A model generated the notes under the pieces. That model searched no databases, had not been told where the DNA came from, and saw nothing but the letters and a program-made list of their open reading frames with translations. Below are positions 1-7,944 of a stretch of DNA of 24,007 nucleotides, one piece after another. Source of the DNA: a virus; IMG/VR virus record IMGVR_UViG_3300017740_000081, positions 1 to 24,007 of that record. One strand, written 5' to 3'. Each line of letters begins with the position of its first letter. Position 1 is the stretch's first letter. A program made the translations under genes and the position numbers.

Positions 1-2703
1 AGGTATGTTATAATATTCGTTTGAAGTTTCTTTTATGTAGAATTTAAACGACTTAACCCAAGGTGGTAAATCATTGTTCATTTTTATAAAAGGCTTAATA
101 ACGCTTGGAGAGTAATAATTAGAAACTGTCTTAGATGACTTTTTACTTGTCAAAACCGGCGTTTCTCTACCATACTCATCTCTAAATACAACTCCAACTT
201 CGTAAGTTCTGTTTGATTTCAAAGACTCTTTTAATGACACGGGGTATCTCTTGTCGTAAAAATGAAACGTAGATCCATCGTCTATACTCATACCTTGTAT
301 ATTCGCCGATGCTACAATTGTGTCAGCGTCTGTTATACTAGATATAGTTGTTCCAGCTGTGACAGAACTGTCAGCGTCTGCTCCAGATATAAACATACCT
401 GGCTCAAGATCGTAATTAGCACTAGTAAGGTTTAGCGTAGTAGTGCTATCGCTTGCAGATACTCCTGTGTAAACATTATATGTCGGAACGTTTTCAGCTG
501 GCCAATACTTTAGCTTAAAGTCGATGTCTATTTCTATAGGTTGGCCGTTGCTGTTTGTTATGTCGTAGTTTTGCAGGTAGTTACCATACATAAGTCTATT
601 GGCAGATATACATTGGCCAAGAGCTTTTCTAGGAACATTGTCAAAAGGTCTAAGCAATTGCTCTTCTTCTACAACTCTACCCGTAAGCTCTGATGTTATT
701 TCAAAAACTCCAACGTTATTAAATCTCTTGTCACTTTCAAAAGAAGTTCCTAGATGTATACTTTGAACCGAAGCTGGGTGAAAGTTGTTGGTTCCATTTT
801 CGTAAAACTCTTTCCGAGTAAACTCTTTAACTATAAAAACACTAGATGAGTTGCTAAAGCTTTGTAAAACCTCTACACTAACAACGTCTAAAGGAGTGCT
901 AGCAGGAAGTAAATCTATTAACTTAATTCTAGTTATCTGGTTTTCCATTGCCTTATTGTAAGCCTCAGCGTCGTTTGCCCCATCTGTGTTGGTAGCAAAG
1001 TCGTAGTCAGCTGGTACAAATAAAGGCTTTGTAAAAGGTGAAAAAGCAGAGTACCCTCCGTCCACATACCTCCATCTCGTAGCAAATCTAGGGAAAGAAT
1101 TTTTGTATATAGGCTTTTCATTAGCATCGCTTGTGATACCACTACCTAACGTAGCACTGTATGTACTAGCGCCGCTTATTGTAGTGCCTGAATTAGGTAT
1201 TGTACCTGCCGCTAAATCAGATGCGTCTAGATCTGTTTCAAATATACTAACTTCAAAACTAGCTACGTTGGAGGATATACCACTAAAAGATTCTATAACA
1301 ACTTGACAAGCTGCATCTGTGTTGCCGCTCAAGCCAACTAAAGTAACTAAATCTCCAGGTTGGAAAAACACATTGGTTGTAGTAACTAACGTACCGGTAG
1401 TAGATATTTGCATTGTAAATATATCGCCGTTAGTCAAGCTGGTTAAGTTTACACTGCTTATAGGTACAGAAGAATTATATCTACTTGTTTTAGCCGTTTC
1501 AACGTGAACTGTTGGTGGCTTCAAAGGATTTTTCTTTATAACCGTTATGTTCTCTTCTTGAACAATGTCACTAGGCATTACAGTAGCATTAACAGTTGAA
1601 GTAGTTGGAAGTGAATAACCACCTCCGACGTTTGTACCTGCGTAATCTGTTTCAGCGTTGCTTAATGGCCTTAGTAGTCTAGTTGTCTGAAATATCGTAT
1701 GAGTTGCTAAAGGAGCTGGTATTCCTTGTGGTCCATCAGCGTTTGACAAAGGGCTTATACCACCTTTTTTAAACCTTTCTATATTTATTTTTTTAGGCTC
1801 ACTGTTGTTGTCTGTCCAAAAAAGAAAACCGTCCATAACGTCTATACCGTTAACGGTGTTTTTGAAAGGCGTGTATGTAGAATCTGAACCTCCGATTGTT
1901 GTTGGCAGTAGTAAGCCTTCTCTAAAATTTAAAAACCTTGGCTTTTCGAATATCCAAACTAAAGCTGTGTTGTCAGGAGCTGGAGTGTTATCAGCTATAA
2001 ATACATTTTGATTGACGGTAACTGTTTTGTTGGCAATATTCATACCAGTTACAATAACTGGAGTGCTTATAGCGTTGCCGTTGCCGTCTACTAAAAAGCT
2101 TGTTCCAGCTTCGTTTTCAAGACCAACGGTCATGCCAAGCTCTATACCAACTAAACCCTCGTTAACGCTTACTCCAGAGATAGTTGCTGTTTGAGTAAGA
2201 GTAATAGTAGTTCCAACGCTCAAGTTGACTGCCGCTCTTTGTACTCTATACGCATCAACTAATACAGGCTGTCTAAAGCCATTTAGCCCAAGGCCTCTGT
2301 CTAACGTTTCGCATTCTATTATTGCATCAGATCTAACTCCTATGTAAGGCCAAGTAGTCGTAAAATCTGACGCATTTCTAACGTAGTTGTATATTTTATC
2401 TGTAGTTGGATCTGTAACAGCACCTACTGTTTCAGCGGTGCTTGACAAGTCGTTCTCAAGGCCGTAAACGTATCTAGACGTAATACCTCCGCCAAGAGTT
2501 CCTGTTCTGTGGTAAAGCTTTAAAAACCCTATTTTAGCATCTCTATAGTTTCCCCATAAATTTTGAACTGTACCAACATCACTGTCGTCAGAAGTAGAAA
2601 CTTGTATGTTTGACGCGTCTCTATATTCTCCCTGAGGTACAATTCTTTCATCAAGGTCTTTGTTCATTCGACCTTTTATAAAATTACGCTTAAATTCTGG
2701 CAT
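1..2703 (-). CDS. Tail nozzle / tail-tube-B-like structural protein, 3' end cut off by the window edge
   Basis: An uninterrupted 901-codon frame runs from ATG at 2703-2701 to base 1 without a stop, so the protein is longer than seen. The N-terminus has a GRMNKDLDERIVPQGEYRDA segment (residues 11-30) followed by NIQVSTS. The same kind of opening is found, from memory, in large virion proteins of marine podovirus-like phages, and recalls the arginine/glycine start of T7 tail tubular protein B. Ser/Thr/Val-rich beta segments follow (about residues 155-240, 395-500 and 720-790), then GVVFRDEYGRETPVLTS near residues 845-861, a motif I associate with crAss-like and marine tail nozzle proteins. It is the last gene of the visible late unit, two bases after the adaptor gene. 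The structural role is an inference from position plus these motifs; a different large tail protein is possible. Confidence 0.68.
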   Translation of the reverse strand, partial: MPEFKRNFIKGRMNKDLDERIVPQGEYRDASNIQVSTSDDSDVGTVQNLWGNYRDAKIGFLKLYHRTGTLGGGITSRYVYGLENDLSSTAETVGAVTDPTTDKIYNYVRNASDFTTTWPYIGVRSDAIIECETLDRGLGLNGFRQPVLVDAYRVQRAAVNLSVGTTITLTQTATISGVSVNEGLVGIELGMTVGLENEAGTSFLVDGNGNAISTPVIVTGMNIANKTVTVNQNVFIADNTPAPDNTALVWIFEKPRFLNFREGLLLPTTIGGSDSTYTPFKNTVNGIDVMDGFLFWTDNNSEPKKINIERFKKGGISPLSNADGPQGIPAPLATHTIFQTTRLLRPLSNAETDYAGTNVGGGYSLPTTSTVNATVMPSDIVQEENITVIKKNPLKPPTVHVETAKTSRYNSSVPISSVNLTSLTNGDIFTMQISTTGTLVTTTNVFFQPGDLVTLVGLSGNTDAACQVVIESFSGISSNVASFEVSIFETDLDASDLAAGTIPNSGTTISGASTYSATLGSGITSDANEKPIYKNSFPRFATRWRYVDGGYSAFSPFTKPLFVPADYDFATNTDGANDAEAYNKAMENQITRIKLIDLLPASTPLDVVSVEVLQSFSNSSSVFIVKEFTRKEFYENGTNNFHPASVQSIHLGTSFESDKRFNNVGVFEITSELTGRVVEEEQLLRPFDNVPRKALGQCISANRLMYGNYLQNYDITNSNGQPIEIDIDFKLKYWPAENVPTYNVYTGVSASDSTTTLNLTSANYDLEPGMFISGADADSSVTAGTTISSITDADTIVASANIQGMSIDDGSTFHFYDKRYPVSLKESLKSNRTYEVGVVFRDEYGRETPVLTSKKSSKTVSNYYSPSVIKPFIKMNNDLPPWVKSFKFYIKETSNEYYNIP

Positions 2704-2705
2704 AC

Positions 2706-3620
2706 TTAGTGCTTAATGTGTTTTGACTTACCTCTTAGTATTTGAGTGATCTCTTCTAGCTTGATGTTAGAAAGTCTAAGTTTAGCAACTCGTTTTGCTG
2801 CCCATGCTTCTTTCTTAAATCTTCCAACTAGATATTCTGGCGTATTTGCTCTTGTAGCAAGTATAGCGTGAGCTATGTACTTGTACATTGCTTCTTCAGC
2901 AAACTTATGCACTTTCATTTCTGACGTGCTCCCAAGACTATCACTTATGTATTTAAGTATCACAGTTTTACCAGACATGTTAGAGCTAAAATGTATTTTA
3001 CCAACGTGCTCATCAATATAAAAAGATCCATTTACCTGCGCATACTGAGGATCTATACCATAGCGTTGGCCAAAGTCGTCGTCATATACGTCGTCGTCGT
3101 AGTCAAAATCTTGCTGAGTTATTTCGCTAGCAGCTGAAGAATTATAAGCATCCCACGTGTCCGACTCCGTTTCATAAGCTAAAGCAGTTTCACCAGCATC
3201 ATCCGTGTCACCATCGTCGTTGTGATCAAAATCAAAGCTACCGTCAGCGTTTTGCTTTGGATTTCTAGGGTTGCTAGTTTTCGAGGCAGGATAAATAATG
3301 TGCTCAACGCCGTTGCCGTCTGACCAAGTTAGCTTAACGTAGTTAACATAATCTTGAGGTAAAGTTATCTGTAGTGTTGCTGGACATTTTAATTCTATAG
3401 CTTTAACAGACTTAAATGTATCAAAGCTTAGCTCTTGTAATCCACGCATAGCGTGAAAAGATACGTCCATTCTTTTTATCTTACTTATAATTTTGTCTTC
3501 GCCAACATAGGCTATTATAAATTGACTAATAATATCATCTAAAGATGTAAATTGATACCCACCAAATGATGAACCACCATAGTAAGCCGACTCTGTTGTT
3601 GTGATTGGATATTCTGCCAT
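2706..3620 (-). CDS. Head-tail adaptor / tail ring-like protein with an acidic insertion
   Basis: This 304-residue protein lies directly upstream of the nozzle-like gene, where podoviruses encode tail tubular A or ring proteins. The N-terminal part (about 24-70) looks helical, with LDDIISQFIIAYVGEDKI; the centre is beta-rich (PATLQITLPQDYVNYVKL, 80-97); the C-terminal 80 residues are helical and basic (FAEEAMYKYIAHAILATR and onward). That helix-beta-helix plan suits adaptor proteins docking under the portal. Residues about 125-182 form a strongly acidic, low-complexity stretch with a DFDHNDDGDTDD run and a second DFDYDDDVYDDD run, resembling calcium-binding acidic loops. Start: ATG at 3620 preceded by an A/T-rich leader. 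Family assignment is by position and layout, not by a recognised domain. Confidence 0.6.
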   Translation of the reverse strand: MAEYPITTTESAYYGGSSFGGYQFTSLDDIISQFIIAYVGEDKIISKIKRMDVSFHAMRGLQELSFDTFKSVKAIELKCPATLQITLPQDYVNYVKLTWSDGNGVEHIIYPASKTSNPRNPKQNADGSFDFDHNDDGDTDDAGETALAYETESDTWDAYNSSAASEITQQDFDYDDDVYDDDFGQRYGIDPQYAQVNGSFYIDEHVGKIHFSSNMSGKTVILKYISDSLGSTSEMKVHKFAEEAMYKYIAHAILATRANTPEYLVGRFKKEAWAAKRVAKLRLSNIKLEEITQILRGKSKHIKH

Positions 3621-3623
3621 TTA

Positions 3624-4355
3624 TTATTGTTTTTTCTGTTGGATTTCTTGAGCTATCTTTGTGTTAGCTCCTTGTACTACTTCTGGTGATTTTATAGAGA
3701 ACCCAGCTAGCTCTAGTATTTTTAATACTAAAAAGTTTTCCTCTGATGGATGTAGTTGAAAGTCTACAGCTGTGCCAGCGTTAAACAAAGGAAACTCATT
3801 ACCATTACTTGAATTAGGCACTACTACATATCCCCAGTAAGCGGTTGTTGGCTTTTGATAGTAGTTTATTTTAACATTGCTTGTTATAGCTGTTGTGCCA
3901 GTTATTGTTATAGCTGAAAAACAATTAATACCTGAGGATGTTTGAACAAAAACAGGTCTAGAAGCTGTTACTATAGGTAGAGGAGATATTCTATACTCGT
4001 GTAACTCTTTTTTAGTTATTCTTTCTATAGGTATAATGTTGTTACTACCATCTGTATAATACATGTTAGATATTCTGTACAGATCGTTTGGTAGTGTAAC
4101 GCCACTTGTTACAGTGGCATCGTGTATTTCAAACTCTGATAGTTTTTCTTGAAGAAACATTACAATGTCTGAGTGGCCAGTGTCGTTTCCGTGTATTTGC
4201 TCAAACTGCTTTAAATCATAGAAATATTTTTCAAATATATCCATTTGAGCTTGATTAGCAAATAGGTTAAATTCTTGAGGCGTTATAAAACCTCTTTGTT
4301 CTTTATTGGCAATAGCCAAAACTCTTTGATATACAGTATCTACACTAATCGCCAT
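3624..4355 (-). CDS. Putative tail adaptor / ring protein
   Basis: This 243-residue protein opens with a helical segment (VYQRVLAIANKEQRGFITP, about 7-25) followed by FNLFANQAQMDIFEKYFYDL, a pattern I know from adaptor-like proteins of marine and crAss-like phages. A beta-rich core follows (LPNDLYRISNMYYTDG, about 89-104; INYYQKP, about 163-169) and a short C-terminal helix (EENFLVLKILELAGF). It ends three bases before the next adaptor gene, so the two are probably co-translated and may form stacked rings between portal and nozzle. No catalytic motif is visible. It could instead be a head-completion protein. Start ATG at 4355 has an AT-only leader without a Shine-Dalgarno box. Confidence 0.55.
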   Translation of the reverse strand: MAISVDTVYQRVLAIANKEQRGFITPQEFNLFANQAQMDIFEKYFYDLKQFEQIHGNDTGHSDIVMFLQEKLSEFEIHDATVTSGVTLPNDLYRISNMYYTDGSNNIIPIERITKKELHEYRISPLPIVTASRPVFVQTSSGINCFSAITITGTTAITSNVKINYYQKPTTAYWGYVVVPNSSNGNEFPLFNAGTAVDFQLHPSEENFLVLKILELAGFSIKSPEVVQGANTKIAQEIQQKKQ

Positions 4356-4378
4356 ATTTTATATTTTTATAGTTTAGC

Positions 4379-4398
4379 AACCACCCCGAAGAGTGGCT
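4379..4398 (-). terminator. UUCG-capped hairpin after the 281-residue gene
   Basis: Read on the minus strand the sequence is AGCCACTC-TTCG-GGGTGGTT: an 8-bp stem with two G-T wobbles closed by a C(UUCG)G tetraloop, among the most stable RNA loops known. It lies in the 62-base gap between two leftward genes. No long U run follows, so it may be an RNA-processing or stability hairpin, or a weak attenuator, rather than a full terminator. Confidence 0.5.
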
Positions 4399-4417
4399 GC
4401 TCTACTACATAGGGTTG

Positions 4418-5263
4418 TTACGAATTTAATCGCTTTTCAATATTGGAGTAAATCTCCATTCCTTCATCAGTCTTAAACCATTGTGCTAGCGCCGAGTATG
4501 GGTGCTCATCAAATGGTACTGTCATTAGCTTTCTGTCGTTAGACGACCAAGTAAAGTGACGTTGATCAGAAGATAATCTAATTATCCCTAACTCAGTCGC
4601 TTTAATACCAAAGTTTCTAAGCGCAACGTTTTCATCAGTAACTAATTCTAAGAACAGTTTAGGATTTCTCTTTGCAAATACTAGCAAATCTCTTCTTAGC
4701 TCCTTAGAGCTCATCCCTGTTACTTCAGATCCCTTCTCTACACGCATTACAGCTTCAGCCATTTCAATATCCAAGTCTAAAGCAACTATCATAGCCTTAG
4801 CTTCAAACTCTAGCCAATCAACATGGCTTGCAGCTTCTTCTATAGGTTTGTGCTCTTCATATAGAACATCTTTATGCGGGTGATACACTGACAGTAACTT
4901 TTGAAGAACTGTTTTGTTCTTAGGAACAAACAATGCTCCGTTTTCAAAAATAATATGCTCTAGTCTAGCATCACCTTTAAACTCATCAACAAAAGGTGTT
5001 CTTTGATTTGTTGTAATCTTTAGCTCTCTCTCATATCCTTTTTCTTCATCAAAATAGAATATATTAGCACCTCTTATTGTATAAGTTAGTGGTGCTACAT
5101 TACCTTTTAAGTAATAGTACCTGTCTTTTATCTCCCAGTTGTCTTCTGGTCTTTTTTTAACAGGAGTTTTTACTTTTTTTTCTATAACTACTTCTTGCAT
5201 CTCGTTCGACGCTGTAGGTTGAGGTGTTTCTACCTCTGTATTTTTTGTTTGCTTTTTAGCCAT
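4418..5263 (-). CDS. Conserved virion-module protein of unknown function (281 aa)
   Basis: The gene sits between the major capsid protein and the adaptor genes, each side separated by a strong hairpin. The first 40 residues are Lys/Glu/Thr/Pro-rich and probably disordered. The next part (about 43-115) looks beta-rich (DRYYYLKGNVAPLTYTIRG, EKGYERELKITTNQRTPFVDE) and ends FENGALFVPKNKTVLQKLL. The C-terminal half is helical with MSSKELRRDLLVFAKRNP and ends in ALAQWFKTDEGMEIYSNIEK. I have the impression of close relatives in uncultured marine phages, always near the capsid gene, but no assigned function. Possible roles are a head-completion, capsid-cargo or scaffolding-associated protein; nothing in the sequence decides between these. 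Confidence 0.6.
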   Translation of the reverse strand: MAKKQTKNTEVETPQPTASNEMQEVVIEKKVKTPVKKRPEDNWEIKDRYYYLKGNVAPLTYTIRGANIFYFDEEKGYERELKITTNQRTPFVDEFKGDARLEHIIFENGALFVPKNKTVLQKLLSVYHPHKDVLYEEHKPIEEAASHVDWLEFEAKAMIVALDLDIEMAEAVMRVEKGSEVTGMSSKELRRDLLVFAKRNPKLFLELVTDENVALRNFGIKATELGIIRLSSDQRHFTWSSNDRKLMTVPFDEHPYSALAQWFKTDEGMEIYSNIEKRLNS

Positions 5264-5286
5264 AATATAATATAATAAAAATTAAT

Positions 5287-5317
5287 AAAAAACTACCCCA
5301 CCCGAAGGCAGGGTAGT
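5287..5317 (-). terminator. Rho-independent terminator behind the capsid gene
   Basis: On the minus strand an 11-bp stem (ACTACCC plus TGCC pairing with GGTG plus GGGTAGT, two wobbles) is capped by a UUCG loop and followed at once by six U residues. It begins 13 bases after the capsid gene's last base, and the next gene starts about 24 bases beyond the U run. This is the best intrinsic terminator in the window. Its position suggests partial termination that raises capsid mRNA relative to downstream tail genes (inference). Confidence 0.75.
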
Positions 5318-5329
5318 CAATAAATATGC

Positions 5330-6790
5330 CTACTTCATTAACATGAAGTTGTTAGCACCTTGAACAACTAAACATCTTTCAGATAAGTAGTTTACTTGCA
5401 TTGCATCAAGATCAGATGTAACGTTTCCGCCAACAGATCCAGTGATCCAAGTTTTTAATCTACGATCTTCCATTTGTGAAGCTCTGTAACGTACGTGTAA
5501 GAACGGACGCTTTAGGTTTTTACCTAAAACTTGGTCATACACAGAAGATACACCAGCAGGAATAACCATACCACGGATTGCTCCAGCAGTGTTGATTCCG
5601 TTAATGAATCCACGAGTAGACTTGTCGTTTAAGTATTTCATGTCAGACTTATAGAAGTCATAAGAACCTCTTCTAAATCCAGAGAAACCTAAGTTTAAAG
5701 CCATATCTTCAGAGTTGTTGAATACACCGTAAGATGTACCACCAGCACCGTAAGAGTTCATAGAAGCTAACATATCGTCCATAGCTAAGCTAGTAGATCT
5801 GTCAACAAATAACATGTTCTCTTCAATAGCACCGTTCTCATCAAACTTAGCTAAGATAGCATCAAATTCAGCTAAATCAGTAGCAGCGTTAACACCAGTA
5901 ACACCAGTTGTAACGTGACCTCTTGTAGTAATAGCAGAGAATAAACCTTCAGTACCAATGTTGTTGTCAGTAGCAGTTAGTCCTAAACCACCAGTAGCAT
6001 CGTTAATAGTAGAGTTAGTACCATCACCTTTTTCAGCCTCCATCATACTCATCTCTAAGTAGTCAGAGTAACGAGCTCTAGTATCACCTTCAGCTTTTAA
6101 ATACCATAAGTAACCTGATTGCCCTTCTTCACCTGAAACTTCAACCCAACCGATTTGAGATGCATCAGATCCTGATACTTCATATAAATCTTTTATGATG
6201 ATTGGCTTGTTAGTGTGAGATTTGAACTGTGGCTTATTACCTCTAGTTTTTCCTTCAGTACCTTTAGAGTGCTCAGAACCATATACTAAAACACGGATAG
6301 CATCTGTGTTTCCAAAGTAAGTGCTTAATGCAGCAGCTCCGTAAGGAAGAATAGTAACAGAAGCACTAGTAGCACCAGCTACAGAAACGTAACCTCTCAT
6401 TGTAGTACCTTCTTTAGCTAGTAAAACAGTGTCACCTACACGAATACCGTGATTAGCGCCGATTGTGTTACCGTCTACATCGTTTTGAATAGTAATAACA
6501 CCGTTAGATGCAGTACCTCCTACGACAGCAGTGTAAGATAAGTGTAGTCTACCTTGTTCAGACCAAATAACTTGATCAGAAGTCATAGCCTCTTCAGCAC
6601 CTACTTGAGATAAGAATCCTGAGATAGTTCTGTTTCCAAAAATCTCAGCCTCTTGCTCGATTAGGTCTGGTAAAAATTGTTGTGACCAGTCAACACCACT
6701 ACCCGTCGCGAAGTCGATGTAGTTAGTTGCTAGTGCAGCTTGAATTGGAGCGGCAGCAAACGTGCCTGATCCATAACTTGAAATTGCCAT
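5330..6790 (-). CDS. Major capsid protein (probable HK97-fold)
   Basis: This 486-residue protein follows portal and scaffold-like genes in the standard head-gene order and is itself followed by a strong terminator, as expected for the most abundant virion protein. The N-terminal region includes WSQQFLPDLIEQEAEIFGNR (about 35-54), typical of the N-arm and spine-helix part of capsid proteins. Residues about 85-165 are Gly/Thr/Val-rich beta, possibly an insertion domain, and the C-terminus (NYLSERCLVVQGANNFMLMK) looks like the closing strand of the P domain. I see no N-terminal prohead-protease substrate region. The HK97 fold is inferred from position, length and general pattern. Start ATG at 6790 has an A/T leader; no Shine-Dalgarno. 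Confidence 0.8.
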   Translation of the reverse strand: MAISSYGSGTFAAAPIQAALATNYIDFATGSGVDWSQQFLPDLIEQEAEIFGNRTISGFLSQVGAEEAMTSDQVIWSEQGRLHLSYTAVVGGTASNGVITIQNDVDGNTIGANHGIRVGDTVLLAKEGTTMRGYVSVAGATSASVTILPYGAAALSTYFGNTDAIRVLVYGSEHSKGTEGKTRGNKPQFKSHTNKPIIIKDLYEVSGSDASQIGWVEVSGEEGQSGYLWYLKAEGDTRARYSDYLEMSMMEAEKGDGTNSTINDATGGLGLTATDNNIGTEGLFSAITTRGHVTTGVTGVNAATDLAEFDAILAKFDENGAIEENMLFVDRSTSLAMDDMLASMNSYGAGGTSYGVFNNSEDMALNLGFSGFRRGSYDFYKSDMKYLNDKSTRGFINGINTAGAIRGMVIPAGVSSVYDQVLGKNLKRPFLHVRYRASQMEDRRLKTWITGSVGGNVTSDLDAMQVNYLSERCLVVQGANNFMLMK

Positions 6791-6818
6791 TTTTAATTAG
6801 TTTTAAATGGGTTAATAA

Positions 6819-7916
6819 TTATTTTCTTTTGAGTTTAACCTTAAAATCTCTAGAACCTTCACCTTGTAAAACTCTATACTTAGTGCCTCCAACTTCAACT
6901 TCTGGGTGAGACTGTCTTGGCTTCATGTCTACGTTCTTGCTGTTAGCAATACTGTTTTTTAAAGCATCAGCCCTACCTTGTTCGTAAAAGTGATTAGCAA
7001 TAGCATCCGAGTTCATTGCCGTAAACAAAGACTTGTGATAACCTTCGGCATCTGACATTTGATCATTTTCGTCTAGGAACTTCCCTATAAAATTATTAAT
7101 GTCGCCTTGAGTCGATTTTACTTTGTCTACATCATTAACGTTAAATCTAAACTTTTTATCACCAACCTTATATTCGAAACCTTCGAATTTATCAGTGAAG
7201 ACAGAATCTGTCTTTTGTTGAAATTGTTTAGCTATACGCTCTTGTTCAGCTTCTTGCTCTTTCGATTCTTTATTGTAACGATTAAAAAAGTCCATCGCTT
7301 TTTGCGCCTCTGGCGTTAGTTTAGAACCAGCTTTTATCTCGTCGTAATATTTAGACTTTTCCCCGTCTAAGTAGGTCTTAGCATTGGCAACTTGCTCTTT
7401 TAACGCTAATTTTTTTCTTTTAACCTCAGTATCTTCGTCTATTTCTTCGTCGTAAGAAAACTGATCTTCCATTAAGAAGTCTATCTCTTCGTTGTTAAGA
7501 TGAGGTTTTGTTTTTTTATAGTATTCTTGAAGAGCTGTCATATTGTCCATCTCTTCAACGTTTACGTTTAATTTAACATAGTCGTTTATATCTCCACCAG
7601 TTTCATTCATAAACTTTAATAAGTTACTAACATTATCTGGTAGATCTACACTACTTGTAGGCTCTGGAGCTTGCTCTATTATTTCTTTAGCTTGCTCTAC
7701 AGCTTCAACTTCAACTACTTTATTTTCCTCTGGAGCTTCAGGAACTTCTACTACTTTAGCAGGTTCTTTAATCTCTTCTTTATTAGCTAATAAGTCTACT
7801 TTAATAACACTTGGATCTCCAGCTGAATTAAACTTAGACTCATCTATTTTTTGTTCCGGCGCTTTTTCAACCGGCTGCGTAATCTCTTCGACTACTTTTT
7901 TTTCTTCTTGTTCCAT
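6819..7916 (-). CDS. Scaffold-like protein between portal and capsid
   Basis: This 365-residue protein is extremely acidic and Glu/Lys/Pro/Val-rich over its first 100 residues (VEVPEAPEENKVVEVEAVEQ) and Glu-rich helical in the middle, with a probable coiled coil around 160-240 (YNKESKEQEAEQERIAKQFQ). A more ordered C-terminal part ends in a short basic tail (RDFKVKLKRK). Highly charged, helical proteins encoded between portal and capsid are usually scaffolding proteins, and a basic C-terminus is what binds the capsid subunit in P22 and phi29 type scaffolds. No protease motif is seen. It could alternatively be an internal head protein. The role is inferred from position and composition. Confidence 0.6.
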   Translation of the reverse strand: MEQEEKKVVEEITQPVEKAPEQKIDESKFNSAGDPSVIKVDLLANKEEIKEPAKVVEVPEAPEENKVVEVEAVEQAKEIIEQAPEPTSSVDLPDNVSNLLKFMNETGGDINDYVKLNVNVEEMDNMTALQEYYKKTKPHLNNEEIDFLMEDQFSYDEEIDEDTEVKRKKLALKEQVANAKTYLDGEKSKYYDEIKAGSKLTPEAQKAMDFFNRYNKESKEQEAEQERIAKQFQQKTDSVFTDKFEGFEYKVGDKKFRFNVNDVDKVKSTQGDINNFIGKFLDENDQMSDAEGYHKSLFTAMNSDAIANHFYEQGRADALKNSIANSKNVDMKPRQSHPEVEVGGTKYRVLQGEGSRDFKVKLKRK

Positions 7917-7944
7917 GATAAAATATTATATAATTAGTTATTAT

